Positions 39,242 to 49,136 are shown, counted from the stretch's first letter. The stretch: DNA of 64,000 bases from Dechloromonas sp. ZY10 (GCF_041378895.1 NZ_CP144212.1:2837501-2901500); one strand, 5' to 3'. Numbers and translations: made by a program. The notes: generated from the sequence alone by a model not told the origin.

Positions 39242-40333
39242 CTAGCGCCAACGCGCGACGATGCGGATATCCGCGCCCACCTGACGCAGGTCGCGAATCT
39301 GCAATTCGCGCTTCCCTTCCAGTGAGGTCAGTTCCGGCAGATTGAACAAGCCGGCCGCGTGATGTCCTAGCAGACAAGGTGCGAGATAGAGCAGCAATTC
39401 GTCCACCAAGCCCTCACGCAACAGGGAGCCGTTGAGTTTCCAGCCGGCCTCGGCATGCACTTCGTTGACTCCGCGCCGGCCCAGCTCGGCAAGCAGCGCG
39501 GACAAATCAACCTTGCCGCTCGAATCAGGCAACAGCAGTACTTCGGCACCGGCAGCCGCCAGCACCTTTCGTCGCTCCGGGCAGTCGACCGCAGCCGCGA
39601 TCAGCACCGGTCCTCCCCCCTGCAGAATGCGCGCCTGCGGCGGCGTTTCCAGGCGACTATCGATGATCACCCGCAAGGGCTGGCGGGTGGTTTCGACCTC
39701 GCGCACATCAAGTCGGGGATCGTCGTCACGCACCGTACCGATCCCGGTCAGGATCGCGCAGGCACGGGCCCGCCAGCGATGGCCGTCACGCCGCGCATCG
39801 GGCCCGGTGATCCACTGGCTGAGACCATTGTTGAGCGCGGTCTTGCCATCGAGGCTGGCGGCGGTTTTCAGGCGCAACCACGGTCGACCGCGCTCCATGC
39901 GTGAAACGAAGCCAAGATTCAGCGCCCGCGCCTCGCCTTCAAGCAGGCCGCAGGCGGTCGCAATTCCGGCGGCTTCAAGCAGCGCCAGCCCGCGCCCGGC
40001 GACCAGGGGGTTCGGGTCCTGCATCGCCGCCACCACCCGGCTCACGCCGGCGGCGACCAGCGCCTCGGCACAGGGCGGCGTGCGTCCGTGGTGACTGCAG
40101 GGTTCCAGAGTGACATAGGCAGTCGCGCCGCGCGCCCGCTCGCCGGCCTGACGCAAGGCATGGACCTCGGCATGCGGCTCGCCGGCACGCTCGTGCCAGC
40201 CCTCGCCGACAATCTCCCCGGCCTGTACCAGCACGCAGCCGACACGCGGATTGGGCGAAGTCGTCCACAAACCACGTTCGGCAAGTTGCAGCGCGCGGGC
40301 CATCAGCCGAAAGTCTTCGGCGGAGAAATCCAT
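39242..40333 (-). CDS. ribD: Bifunctional riboflavin deaminase/reductase RibD
   Basis: This 363-residue enzyme performs two steps of riboflavin synthesis. The N-terminal deaminase has zinc ligands in HAEVHAL and PCSHHGRTPPCAEALVAAG; the C-terminal reductase starts near residue 150 (RPWLRLKTAASLDGK). Its start overlaps the nrdR stop by one base. One iterated-repeat copy (39879-39888) lies in the gene. Confidence 0.97.
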   Translation of the reverse strand: MDFSAEDFRLMARALQLAERGLWTTSPNPRVGCVLVQAGEIVGEGWHERAGEPHAEVHALRQAGERARGATAYVTLEPCSHHGRTPPCAEALVAAGVSRVVAAMQDPNPLVAGRGLALLEAAGIATACGLLEGEARALNLGFVSRMERGRPWLRLKTAASLDGKTALNNGLSQWITGPDARRDGHRWRARACAILTGIGTVRDDDPRLDVREVETTRQPLRVIIDSRLETPPQARILQGGGPVLIAAAVDCPERRKVLAAAGAEVLLLPDSSGKVDLSALLAELGRRGVNEVHAEAGWKLNGSLLREGLVDELLLYLAPCLLGHHAAGLFNLPELTSLEGKRELQIRDLRQVGADIRIVARWR

Positions 40334-40800
40334 TATTTTTTGCGCGGAGAAGCGGGGGAAACTTCGCGGATTGCCTTGGAGAAGGCATCCACATCTTCGA
40401 AATTACGATAGACGGAAGCGAAGCGGATGTAGGCGACCTTGTCGAGCTTCTTCAACTCGGCCATCACCAGTTCGCCCACCTGCTGCGAACTGACTTCGCG
40501 CAAGCCGGCGGAGAGCAGCTTTTCTTCGATTTCGGCAATTGCCGCATCGACCAATTCGGTCGACACCGGCCGCTTGCGCAGCGCCAACTCGAAGCTGCCG
40601 CGTAATTTGTCGCGGGAAAACTCGGTCCGCGAACCATTCTTTTTGACCACCTGCGGCAAGCGGATTTCGGCTTTTTCGTAAGTCGTGAACCGCTTGTCGC
40701 AGACGTTGCACTTTCTGCGCCGCCGCACGATGTCGCCCTCGTCGCTGAGACGAGTATCGACCACCGCTGTTTCATCGTGACCGCAGAAAGGACATTTCAT
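40333..40800 (-). CDS. nrdR: Transcriptional repressor NrdR
   Basis: This 155-residue repressor of ribonucleotide reductase genes has an N-terminal zinc ribbon (CPFCGH and CNVCDKRF) and an ATP-cone (about 49-140, [28 protein letters not shown]). It lies between glyA and ribD, a conserved arrangement. Confidence 0.98.
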   Translation of the reverse strand: MKCPFCGHDETAVVDTRLSDEGDIVRRRRKCNVCDKRFTTYEKAEIRLPQVVKKNGSRTEFSRDKLRGSFELALRKRPVSTELVDAAIAEIEEKLLSAGLREVSSQQVGELVMAELKKLDKVAYIRFASVYRNFEDVDAFSKAIREVSPASPRKK

Positions 40801-40874
40801 GATCAGATCCGAGGCTCAAGGACCAAGGATCAAGCGCCTTTGCTGGCGGCTCGATCCTCAATCCTCGACCCTTC
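40797..40874. repeat. GGATC-rich direct/inverted repeats between glyA and nrdR
   Basis: Iterated GGATCAAG-, CAAGGACCAAGG- and CTCGATCCTCAATCCTCGA-like words, related to the moeB-upstream repeat, fill this short gap. Confidence 0.5.
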
Positions 40875-42125
40875 TCAGGCGCCGTACACCGGGAACTTCT
40901 TGCACAGCTCGGAAACCTTGGCACGCACCTTGGCGGCCACGGCTTCGTCGTTCGGTGCATCGAGCACGTCGGCGATCAGGTGGGCAATGGTTTCGGCTTC
41001 GATCTCGGTAAAGCCACGGCTGGTCATCGCCGGCGAACCGATACGGATACCGGAAGTCACCATCGGCTTCTGCGGGTCGTTCGGGATGCCGTTCTTGTTC
41101 ACCGTGATGTGGGCACGCCCCAGCGCGGCTTCGGCATCCTTGCCGGTGAGGTTCTTGGGCCGCAGGTCGACCAGGAAGACGTGGCTCTCGGTACGGCCGG
41201 AGACGATGCGCAGACCGCGTTCCTCGCCCAGCACACGCGCCATCACGCGGGCGTTGTTGATCACCTGCTCCTGGTAGTTCTTGAACTCCGGCGAAGCGGC
41301 TTCCTTGAAGGCCACGGCCTTGGCGGCGATCACGTGCATCAGCGGACCACCCTGCAGGCCCGGGAAGATGGCGGAATTGATCGCCTTCTCGTGCTCGGCC
41401 TTCATCAGGATCACGCCACCGCGCGGACCGCGCAGGGTCTTGTGGGTGGTGGTGGTAACGACGTCGGCGAAAGGCACCGGGTTCGGGTAGAAACCGGCGG
41501 CGATCAGGCCGGCGTAGTGCGCCATGTCGACCCAGAAAATCGCACCGACTTCCTTGGCGACCTTGGCAAAACGCTCGAAGTCGATGCGCAGCGCGTAGGC
41601 GGAAGCACCGGCGACGATGATCTTCGGCTTGTGCTCGCGGGCCAGGGCTTCCATCTTGTCGTAGTCGATCTCCTCCTTCTCATTGAGACCGTAGGAGACG
41701 ACGTTGAACCACTTGCCGGACATATTGAGCGCCATGCCGTGGGTCAGGTGACCGCCTTCGGCTAGGCTCATGCCCATGATCGTGTCGCCCGGCTTGGCGA
41801 AGGCCATCAGCACGGCCTGGTTGGCCTGCGAACCGGAATTGGCCTGGACGTTGGCGGCATCGGCACCGAACAGGGCCTTGAGGCGGTCGATCGCGATCTG
41901 CTCGACGACGTCGACGTGTTCGCAACCGCCGTAGTAACGCTTGCCGGGATAGCCTTCGGCGTACTTGTTGGTCAACTGCGAGCCCTGAGCCTCCATGACC
42001 GCGTTGCTGACGTAGTTTTCGGACGCGATCAGTTCGATATGCTCTTCCTGACGCAGATTCTCGGCCTCGATGGCCTGCCAGAGTTCGGGATCAACGTTTG
42101 CCAGGGTATCTTTCGCGGAAAACAT
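40875..42125 (-). CDS. glyA: Serine hydroxymethyltransferase
   Basis: This 416-residue PLP enzyme interconverts serine and glycine and supplies one-carbon units. The PLP lysine is in [16 protein letters not shown] near residue 229; other motifs are [33 protein letters not shown] near the N-terminus and the [15 protein letters not shown] segment. It is upstream of nrdR on the same strand. Confidence 0.98.
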   Translation of the reverse strand: MFSAKDTLANVDPELWQAIEAENLRQEEHIELIASENYVSNAVMEAQGSQLTNKYAEGYPGKRYYGGCEHVDVVEQIAIDRLKALFGADAANVQANSGSQANQAVLMAFAKPGDTIMGMSLAEGGHLTHGMALNMSGKWFNVVSYGLNEKEEIDYDKMEALAREHKPKIIVAGASAYALRIDFERFAKVAKEVGAIFWVDMAHYAGLIAAGFYPNPVPFADVVTTTTHKTLRGPRGGVILMKAEHEKAINSAIFPGLQGGPLMHVIAAKAVAFKEAASPEFKNYQEQVINNARVMARVLGEERGLRIVSGRTESHVFLVDLRPKNLTGKDAEAALGRAHITVNKNGIPNDPQKPMVTSGIRIGSPAMTSRGFTEIEAETIAHLIADVLDAPNDEAVAAKVRAKVSELCKKFPVYGA

Positions 42126-42164
42126 GGGGAGTGCCTCAAGCCATTGAAAAGGGTGCGGATTTTA

Positions 42165-42830
42165 TCACGAAGGAAGTTCATCCAGCGCACCCGGTTCAAG
42201 ATGCCCGGTTTCACCCCAGGATTCGATCGCCCATTTTTGCCCGTTTTCGCTGTTGACCGTGGAAATCCAGTTCAAACCGGCATTGGGAATCAGGAAGTCG
42301 CGCGGCCGCTCAAGCGGAGTTGCCCGGACAAAGCGATTGACAATGTCCAGCACCCCGCCATGTACCACGATGGCAACCGCCGCTCCGGCATGCGCAGCGG
42401 CGATTGCGCGGAGCTTTCCGGTAACCCGCGCATGCATCGTTTTCAGGCTTTCGCCATTTTCGAAGGCATAATCCGCATTGCGCCCCTCGAACGCGGCGTA
42501 GCCCTCAGGGTAGCGGGCCGCCGCCTCGGCGTAGGTCAGCCCCTGGAAAATGCCATAACAGCGTTCGCGGAGTTCCGGATGGCGGCTGACCTCCAGCCCC
42601 AGTTCGGCGCCAATCGCCTCGGCGGTAGTCGCGGCCCGCTTGAGATCGCTGCTGTAGAGGGCGACAATGCCGGCCCCGCGCAACCAGCGTCCGGCGGCTT
42701 GCGCCTGACCCAGGCCGGTGGCGTTGAGTCCGATATCGATCTGCCCCTGAATTCGCCGCTCGGCATTCCATTCGGTTTCGCCGTGACGAATCAGGCACAG
42801 ACGGGTGATTTGACTAGGGATTTCCTGCAT
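42165..42830 (-). CDS. Histidine phosphatase family protein
   Basis: This 221-residue phosphoglycerate-mutase-like phosphatase has the catalytic RHG motif in LCLIRHGETEWNAE near residue 12, a second histidine in VVHGGVLDI, and the arginine in YSSDLKRAATTAEAI. Substrate is undetermined; GpmB- or CobC-type members are possible. I chose the ATG at 42830 (MQEIPSQITRL). Confidence 0.9.
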   Translation of the reverse strand: MQEIPSQITRLCLIRHGETEWNAERRIQGQIDIGLNATGLGQAQAAGRWLRGAGIVALYSSDLKRAATTAEAIGAELGLEVSRHPELRERCYGIFQGLTYAEAAARYPEGYAAFEGRNADYAFENGESLKTMHARVTGKLRAIAAAHAGAAVAIVVHGGVLDIVNRFVRATPLERPRDFLIPNAGLNWISTVNSENGQKWAIESWGETGHLEPGALDELPS

Positions 42831-42926
42831 GGTCCGGGCTGGCTCCAGGCTGTACATTCAAAAAACGGGATTACTCAATAGCACCGCCATCAAGGCGATC
42901 ATTTTACCAACCGAGGAGAAAAACAA

Positions 42927-43520
42927 GTGACCCCCCTACTCTCGCTCTCGACATTGATCGACAAGATCAATGAGCGTGTCGGCAAGGGTGCATTCTGGCT
43001 TGTCTTGCTGATGACCCTCATCAGTGCCGGTAACGCAACCTATCGTTTCATCTTCAACGACAGTTCGAATGGCCTACTGGAAATCCAGTGGTACCTGTTT
43101 GCCGCAGTTTTCCTGCTCTGCGCCCCCTACACGCTGCAAAAAAATGAGCACGTCCGCATCGACGTGATCTCCGGAAAATTTTCCCCGCGCGGCCTGGCCA
43201 TCATCGACATCATCGGTACCCTGTTCTTCCTGCTGCCAATGGTCGTACTGGTGCTCTGGCTGTCGGTCCCGCTGGTCACCGAATCTTTTCGCATTAACGA
43301 ATACTCGGCCAACGCCGGCGGTCTGATCCGCTGGCCGGTCAAGGCCCTGTTGCCGCTCGGTTTCCTGCTGCTCGCCTTGCAGGGCGTCTCCGAGTTGATC
43401 AAGCGCATCGCCTTCCTGCAAGGCCTGATCGCCGACCCCAACGCCAAGGAAAACAAACCCTCGGCAGAAGAAGAACTGGCTGCCGCCATTGCTGCCGCCA
43501 AAGCCAAGGAGGGCAAATAA
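42927..43520 (+). CDS. dctQ: TRAP transporter small permease DctQ
   Basis: This 197-residue protein has four hydrophobic helices with the DctQ signature EIQWYLFAAVFLLCAPYTLQKNEHVRIDV. It is the small membrane subunit of a tripartite ATP-independent carboxylate importer. The start is GTG with GAGGAG upstream. The C-terminal acid/Ala-rich tail precedes dctM, which overlaps by one base. Confidence 0.95.
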   Translation: MTPLLSLSTLIDKINERVGKGAFWLVLLMTLISAGNATYRFIFNDSSNGLLEIQWYLFAAVFLLCAPYTLQKNEHVRIDVISGKFSPRGLAIIDIIGTLFFLLPMVVLVLWLSVPLVTESFRINEYSANAGGLIRWPVKALLPLGFLLLALQGVSELIKRIAFLQGLIADPNAKENKPSAEEELAAAIAAAKAKEGK

Positions 43521-44986
43521 TGGAATGGGTCATTGCCAACATGGCGCCGCTGATGTTCGGCGCACTGGTTCTCTTCCTGCTCTTCGGCTACCCGGTCGCC
43601 TTCGCGCTGGCCGCCAACGGCATCGTTTTCGGCCTGATCGGGATCGAACTGGGCCTGCTCACCCCGGCACTGTTCCAGGCTCTGCCGGAACGGATTTTCG
43701 GGATCATGGCCAACGATACCTTGCTGGCCATCCCCTTCTTCACCTTCATGGGGCTAGTGCTTGAACGCTCGGGCATGGCCGAGGATTTGCTCGACACCAT
43801 CGGCCAGCTGTTCGGCCCGATGCGTGGCGGCCTCGCCTATGCGGTGATTTTTGTCGGCGCCCTGCTTGCCGCCACCACCGGTGTAGTTGCCGCCTCGGTA
43901 ATCTCGATGGGTCTGATCTCGCTGCCGATCATGCTCCGCTACGGTTACGACAAGCGCCTCGCCTCCGGCGTCATCGCTGCCTCCGGCACCCTGGCCCAGA
44001 TCATCCCGCCGTCGCTGGTACTGATCATCATGGCCGATCAGCTGGGCCGCTCGGTCGGCGACATGTACGAAGGCGCCCTGGTCCCGGGCCTGGTACTGAC
44101 CAGCCTCTATGTCGGCTACGTCGCCCTGCTGACCATCATCAAGCCTGCCTCGGCACCGGCCCTGCCCCCCGAAGCCCGCACCCTGCGCGGACTGAAGCTT
44201 CTGCTCCGAGTCATCACCACGATGGTCCCGCCGCTGGCATTGATCTTCCTGGTACTTGGCACCATCTTCCTGGGCATTGCCACCCCGACCGAAGGCGGCG
44301 CAATGGGTGCGGCTGGCGCGCTGATCATGGCCATCGCCCGCAAACGCCTCGACTGGAACCTGCTCAAGCAGGCCATGGCCACCACCGGCAAGCTGTCGTC
44401 CTTCGTGGTCTTCATCCTGGTTGGCTCGACCGTCTTCGGCCTGGTCTTCCGCGCGGTCAACGGCGACCTCTGGGTCGAACACCTGTTGCTGTCGCTGCCA
44501 GGCGGCCAGCTCGGCTTCCTGATCGTGGTCAACATTCTGGTCTTCCTGCTCGCCTTCTTCCTTGACTTCTTTGAACTGTCGTTCATCATCGTGCCGTTGC
44601 TGGCACCGGTCGCAGAAAAGCTTGGCATCGATCTGATCTGGTTCGGCGTGCTGCTCGCAGTCAACATGCAGACCTCGTTCATGCACCCGCCGTTCGGCTT
44701 CGCGCTCTTCTACCTGCGCTCGGTCGCCCCCGCCTCGATCAAGACCACCGATATCTACTGGGGCGCAGTACCGTTTGTCTGCATCCAGATCATCATGGTC
44801 GCCATCGTCATCACCTTCCCGAACATCGTCAGCTACGGCGACCCGGAGGAAAGAGCCCGCATCGAACAGGCTGGTGAAGCCGGGGGCGTCGATCTTGGCT
44901 CCCTGATGCAAGACAGCGACAACGACAAACAGGAAGAACCCGGCGCCGACCTGCTGAAAAATCTGCAGAGCAACGAAGGCAAATAA
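43520..44986 (+). CDS. dctM: TRAP transporter large permease DctM
   Basis: This 488-residue membrane protein has about 12 helices and forms the sodium- or proton-driven pore. Typical motifs are LAIPFFTFMGLVLERSGMAEDLL, GTLAQIIPPSLVLII and MHPPFGFALFYLRSVAP. It resembles the long DctM group of mannitol/chloroaromatic and TakP-like systems. The substrate cannot be deduced. The matching binding protein is probably the dctP gene 0.9 kb downstream on the other strand. Confidence 0.95.
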   Translation: MEWVIANMAPLMFGALVLFLLFGYPVAFALAANGIVFGLIGIELGLLTPALFQALPERIFGIMANDTLLAIPFFTFMGLVLERSGMAEDLLDTIGQLFGPMRGGLAYAVIFVGALLAATTGVVAASVISMGLISLPIMLRYGYDKRLASGVIAASGTLAQIIPPSLVLIIMADQLGRSVGDMYEGALVPGLVLTSLYVGYVALLTIIKPASAPALPPEARTLRGLKLLLRVITTMVPPLALIFLVLGTIFLGIATPTEGGAMGAAGALIMAIARKRLDWNLLKQAMATTGKLSSFVVFILVGSTVFGLVFRAVNGDLWVEHLLLSLPGGQLGFLIVVNILVFLLAFFLDFFELSFIIVPLLAPVAEKLGIDLIWFGVLLAVNMQTSFMHPPFGFALFYLRSVAPASIKTTDIYWGAVPFVCIQIIMVAIVITFPNIVSYGDPEERARIEQAGEAGGVDLGSLMQDSDNDKQEEPGADLLKNLQSNEGK

Positions 44987-45012
44987 GCCGATCCGATCTA
45001 TCCCTCACTCAG

Positions 45013-45038
45013 GCGGGGCTGCGGCCCCGCTTTTTTTT
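45013..45038 (+). terminator. Intrinsic terminator after dctM
   Basis: GCGGGGC (45013-45019) pairs with GCCCCGC (45024-45030), followed by eight T. Confidence 0.92.
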
Positions 45039-45143
45039 CGTCATCAAAAAGGCCTATGATCAGGATTGGCAAATGCGACTGGCAAGATGCCGACAGCCAG
45101 CGCAGAATATCCCCATTGTCGTCACCTGCTTGAGGAGAAAAAC

Positions 45144-45608
45144 ATGGATATCGGAATCAGCAAAAAAGACCGCGAAAAAATTGCCGAAGGCCTGTCCCGG
45201 CTGCTTGCGGACTCATTCACGCTTTACCTGAAGACCCACAACTTCCACTGGAACGTCACCGGCCCGATGTTCAATACCCTGCACGTGATGTTCATGGACC
45301 AGTACACCGAACTGTGGAACGCCCTCGACCTGATCGCCGAGCGGATTCGCGCGCTGGGGGTGCAAGCCCCCGGCACCTATCGCGAGTTTTCGCAACTGAC
45401 GGTGATCAAGGAGAGCGAAGGCAAGGTCAGCGCCGAAGAAATGATCAAGCAATTGGTTGCCGGACAGGAAGCGGTGACCAAGACTGCCCGCAGCATTTTC
45501 GCCATCGTGGACAAGGCCGGCGACGAGCCGACCGCCGACCTGCTCACCCAGCGCATGCAGATTCACGAAAAGAACGCCTGGATGCTGCGCAGCCTGCTGG
45601 AAAGCTGA
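45144..45608 (+). CDS. dps: Dps family DNA-binding ferritin-like protein
   Basis: This 154-residue protein has the Dps/ferroxidase core [52 protein letters not shown]. The 12-mers store iron, use peroxide as oxidant and bind DNA. I chose the ATG at 45144 ([12 protein letters not shown]), with GGAG upstream. A terminator follows. It sits between the TRAP permease and binding-protein genes, probably by chance. Confidence 0.95.
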   Translation: MDIGISKKDREKIAEGLSRLLADSFTLYLKTHNFHWNVTGPMFNTLHVMFMDQYTELWNALDLIAERIRALGVQAPGTYREFSQLTVIKESEGKVSAEEMIKQLVAGQEAVTKTARSIFAIVDKAGDEPTADLLTQRMQIHEKNAWMLRSLLES

Positions 45609-45636
45609 AGCCGATTCGCCGCTCCCGGACCTAAGC

Positions 45637-45667
45637 AAAACCCGCGATCTGAAATCGCGGGTTTTTT
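45637..45667. terminator. Intrinsic terminator after dps
   Basis: AAAACCCGCGAT pairs with ATCGCGGGTTTT, flanked by A and T tracts. It can act in both directions. An iterated-repeat half-site GTCGACCGTG follows at 45671. Confidence 0.88.
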
Positions 45668-45677
45668 GTTGTCGACC

Positions 45678-45818
45678 GTGAAAATCGCCGCCCCCGCCAT
45701 GACTGAGTCCGCCCCGCATCACCACTGGACCCAATCCAGCGCCTACGGCTTGATCATCTCGCCGCACATCGGCGAAGCCGGCGATTACGTGCTTGAACGC
45801 GCTTTCGTCGAGCAGTAA
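45678..45818 (+). CDS. Possible 39-46-residue small ORF
   Basis: From ATG at 45699 the frame reads MTESAPHHHWTQSSAYGLII and on to a TAA at 45816; a GTG at 45678 lies in frame and inside an iterated-repeat copy. It is not a recognised family and has no clear ribosome-binding site. It may be a real small protein, a gene remnant or chance. It lies between two terminators. Confidence 0.25.
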   Translation: MKIAAPAMTESAPHHHWTQSSAYGLIISPHIGEAGDYVLERAFVEQ

Positions 45819-45837
45819 AAAGGCAGTAGCCAGACGC

Positions 45838-45867
45838 AAAAAAGCCCGGATTGAATCCGGGCTTTTT
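45838..45867. terminator. Bidirectional terminator after dctP
   Basis: AAAAAGCCCGGAT pairs with ATCCGGGCTTTTT around a 3-base loop. It is placed to end dctP on the minus strand. Confidence 0.88.
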
Positions 45868-45896
45868 ACTGCAAACGGTCAGTCGACCGTGGCGGA

Positions 45897-46985
45897 TTAC
45901 TTGTGCGACTGCAGGAAGCGGTCCATCCGCATTTCGGCGACGCTGAACCAGGCATTCTGCGTCTTGCGGTACTTGTCCCACTCGGTGTAAATCTTCTTGA
46001 ACGCCGGGTTCTTGCCGGCCTCGTCGGCGTAAATCTGCTGCGCGGCCTTGTAGGCGGCGCCGAGGATTTCGTCGGAGAAGGCGTTGAGCTTGACACCGCT
46101 CTGCAGCAGCTTGGACAGGGCGATCGGGTTCTTGTGATCGTATTCGGCCATCATCGTGACGTTGGCCTCGTACGCAGCAGCCTGGAAAGCAGCCTGGTAT
46201 TCCTTCGGCAGCTTGTCCCATTCCTTCTTGTTGACGAAGAAGTGGATGACCGGGCCGGATTCCCAGAAGCCAGGGTAGTAGTAGTTCTTGGCGACCTTGT
46301 AGAAGCCGAGTTTTTCGTCATCGAACGGGCCGACCCATTCAGCAGCGTCGATAGTGCCTTTTTCCAGCGCCGGGTAGATGTCGCCACCGGCGATCTGCTG
46401 CGGCACCACGCCCAGTTCGGAGAAGACGGTGCCACCGAGACCGGCGATCCGCATCTTCACACCCTTGAGGTCAGCCACGGTCTTGACTTCCTTGCGCCAC
46501 CAGCCGCCCATCTGGGTACCGGTGTTGCCGCCGGCGAAGGAGACCACGTTGTAGTTGGCGTAGAACTCGTCGAGCAGCTTCTGGCCGCCGCCGTAGTAAA
46601 TCCAGGCGTTCATCTGGCGGGCATTCATGCCGAACGGTACGGCAGTGCCGAAACCGAAAGTCTTGTCCTTGCCGACGTAGTAGTAGGAGCAGGTGTGGCA
46701 GCACTCGACGGTGCCTTGCTGCACGGCGTCCAGCGCCTGCAGGCCGGGGACGATTTCGCCGCCGGGGAAGACACGGATGTCGAACTTGCCGCCGGTCATT
46801 TCGCGCAGGCGGTTGGCGAGCACGTCAGCGCCGCCGTAAATGGTGTCCAGGCTCTTCGGGAAGCTGGACGTCAGACGCCACTTGATGTTCGGCAGCGACT
46901 GCGCGATCGCCGGGGCGGCGACGGTAGCAGCAGCACCGGCAGCGGCGCCCAGCGAGGCTTTTTTCAGAAAATCACGACGTTGCAT
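45897..46985 (-). CDS. dctP: TRAP transporter substrate-binding protein DctP
   Basis: This 362-residue periplasmic protein has a Tat-like signal (MQRRDFLKKASLGAAAG) and the DctP fold with WRLTSSFPKSLDTIYGGAD, GVKMRIAGLGG and DAAEWVGPFDDEKLGFYKVAKNYYYPGFWESG, the last matching the TakP/alpha-keto-acid-type group. It is convergent with dctQM-dps. The substrate is not proved. Confidence 0.94.
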   Translation of the reverse strand: MQRRDFLKKASLGAAAGAAATVAAPAIAQSLPNIKWRLTSSFPKSLDTIYGGADVLANRLREMTGGKFDIRVFPGGEIVPGLQALDAVQQGTVECCHTCSYYYVGKDKTFGFGTAVPFGMNARQMNAWIYYGGGQKLLDEFYANYNVVSFAGGNTGTQMGGWWRKEVKTVADLKGVKMRIAGLGGTVFSELGVVPQQIAGGDIYPALEKGTIDAAEWVGPFDDEKLGFYKVAKNYYYPGFWESGPVIHFFVNKKEWDKLPKEYQAAFQAAAYEANVTMMAEYDHKNPIALSKLLQSGVKLNAFSDEILGAAYKAAQQIYADEAGKNPAFKKIYTEWDKYRKTQNAWFSVAEMRMDRFLQSHK

Positions 46986-47116
46986 GTTGTCTCCTCCAGT
47001 GTGATCGGTAACGTCAATGGTGACAAATTGATTCTAACTAAAGACAGAGTACAAACGAGTTGAGGAAAACCCTTATAGTCCGCTGCCCCGGGCCCTGGCG
47101 TCAATCACCCGGCCAC

Positions 47117-48469
47117 TCAGGCCCCGGCGACGGTCATCCGGTCGATCAGGATGGACCCCGCCTGCTTCGAACCGCGAATCAGCACATCGTTCCCGACCGC
47201 AGCGATACCGGCAAACATCTGCCGCAGATTGCCGGCAATCGTGATCTCCTCGACCGGGTGCACGATCTCGCCGTTCTCCACCCAGAAACCGGCGGCGCCG
47301 CGCGAATAATCGCCGGTTACATAATTGATCCCATGCCCCAGCAGTTCGGTCACCACCAGGCCACGCCCCATCTGCTTGAGCAGGCCGGAAAAATCGAGTT
47401 CGCCGGGTTGCAGCAGCAGGTTGTAGGCACCGCCGGCATTGCCGGTCGTCTGCATGCCCAGCTTGCGCGCCGAATAGGCCGACAGGAAATAGCCTTGCAG
47501 CACCCCGCCCTCGACCACTGCCCGCTCGCGGGTTGCGACGCCATCGCTGTCGAACGCCGCCGAACCGAGCGCCCCCCGCAGATGCGGCCGTTCGTCGATG
47601 CGCACGAAATCCGGCAGGATTTTCTGCCCCAGCTGGCCGACCAGAAACGACGCCTTGCGGTACAGCGCGCCGCCGCTGGCGGCATGAACCAGGCTGCCGA
47701 GCAAGCCGCCGGCCAGCGTGGCATCGAACAACACCGGATATTCGCCGGTCTTGATCCTTTGCGCGCCGAGCCGCCCGGTAGCCCGTTCCGCCGCTCGCCG
47801 CCCGACCGCTTCGGCAGCATCAAGCAAGGCCGGATTGCGATTGGTGGTATACCAGTCGTCACGCTGCATGCCTTCGCCGTCTTCCTCGCCGGCGATCACC
47901 GAGCATGAGACATAGTGACGCGAGGTTGGATAACCGCCCATGAAGCCGTGGCTGTTGGCCGAAACGAAATGTGCCTGCTGGGTCGACACCGACGCGCCTT
48001 CCGAATTTTCGATCAAGGGGCTGGTCGCAAACGCCGCTTGTTCGCAGCGCTTGGCAATCTCTATCGCCGCTTCCACGGTCAACGCCCAGGGATGGTGCAA
48101 ATCGAGTTCCGGGCAATCGCGCGCCATCAGCGCTGCCTCGGCCAGGCCGGCGCAATCGTCCTCGGCAGTGAAGCGAGCGATCTTGAGCGCAGCCTCGACC
48201 GTGTCGCGCAGTGCCTGCGGCGAGAAATCGGACGTACTGGCGTAGCCCTTGCGCTGCCCGGCATAGACGGTAACGCCAATACCCTTGTCGCGATTGAACT
48301 CGATGGTTTCGACCTCGTCGCAGCGCACCGTGACCGATTGCCCGAAGCCCTCAGAGACGTCCACCTCGCAGGCGCTGGCGCCCTGTTTTTTGGCATGCGT
48401 GAGCACATCTTCGGCCAACTGCTGCAGGGTGGCATGGGCGTAGGAAAAAGCGGAGGAATCGTTGGGCAT
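47117..48469 (-). CDS. pmbA: Metalloprotease PmbA (TldE)
   Basis: This 450-residue protein is the TldE/PmbA partner of the TldD-TldE protease, which matures peptides such as microcin and degrades CcdA. Motifs include CEVDVSEGFGQSV, EFNRDKGIGVTVYAG, the [23 protein letters not shown] region and GHGINYVTGDYSRGAAGFWVENGE. It is divergent from darP. Confidence 0.96.
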   Translation of the reverse strand: MPNDSSAFSYAHATLQQLAEDVLTHAKKQGASACEVDVSEGFGQSVTVRCDEVETIEFNRDKGIGVTVYAGQRKGYASTSDFSPQALRDTVEAALKIARFTAEDDCAGLAEAALMARDCPELDLHHPWALTVEAAIEIAKRCEQAAFATSPLIENSEGASVSTQQAHFVSANSHGFMGGYPTSRHYVSCSVIAGEEDGEGMQRDDWYTTNRNPALLDAAEAVGRRAAERATGRLGAQRIKTGEYPVLFDATLAGGLLGSLVHAASGGALYRKASFLVGQLGQKILPDFVRIDERPHLRGALGSAAFDSDGVATRERAVVEGGVLQGYFLSAYSARKLGMQTTGNAGGAYNLLLQPGELDFSGLLKQMGRGLVVTELLGHGINYVTGDYSRGAAGFWVENGEIVHPVEEITIAGNLRQMFAGIAAVGNDVLIRGSKQAGSILIDRMTVAGA

Positions 48470-48557
48470 AGTTGGGCCGGCAAGCGCAAAGGAGCGGGAA
48501 AATCGCTATCATAGCAGGCCCTGTATGACCCACTGGCGCAGCCAGCAAGATTCCCCC

Positions 48558-49136
48558 ATGCCCGCACCCAAAGCCCGCAGCAACGCGCTGCCCGACGACG
48601 ATTTCGCCGAAGACTACAGCCGCCCCTCGAAAACCAAGCGGAAGGAGGCGATGCAGGAATTGCGCGACCTCGGCGCCGAACTGGCCGAACTCTCGGTTGG
48701 CCAACTCAAGCGCATCCAGTTGCCGGAAGAGATTTTCGCCGCCGTCCGCGAAGCCCAGAAGATCACCGCCCACGGCGCCCACAAGCGGCAGCTGCAATAT
48801 CTGGGCAAACTGCTACGCAGCGTCGACGAAGAGCCGATCCGTGCCGGACTGGCCATGCTGCGCGGTGAATCCTCGGCTGAAACCGCGCGCCTGCACCGGC
48901 TCGAACGCCTGCGCAGCAAACTGCTCGAAGACGAAAGCACGCTGGCCGGTATCGTCGCCCAGTGGCCCGGCATCGACCAGCAGCAATTGCGCCAGTTGCG
49001 CCGCAATGCGCTCAAGGAACAGGAAGCCGGCAAGCCGCCCAAGGCCTTCCGTGCGATTTTCCAGATTTTCCAGGAACACGACCGGGGCGGCGTTAGTGCG
49101 GCGGCTGCCGAACCCACCGAGGCCGACGATGAGTGA
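48558..49136 (+). CDS. darP: Ribosome-biogenesis factor DarP/YjgA (DUF615)
   Basis: This 192-residue, highly charged helical protein matches DUF615, which binds 50S precursors. Signatures are SRPSKTKRKEAMQELRDLG and ITAHGAHKRQLQYLGKLLRSVD. I chose the ATG at 48558 (MPAPKARS); another ATG at 48525 is in frame. Its 3' end overlaps mog by eight bases. Confidence 0.92.
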   Translation: MPAPKARSNALPDDDFAEDYSRPSKTKRKEAMQELRDLGAELAELSVGQLKRIQLPEEIFAAVREAQKITAHGAHKRQLQYLGKLLRSVDEEPIRAGLAMLRGESSAETARLHRLERLRSKLLEDESTLAGIVAQWPGIDQQQLRQLRRNALKEQEAGKPPKAFRAIFQIFQEHDRGGVSAAAAEPTEADDE

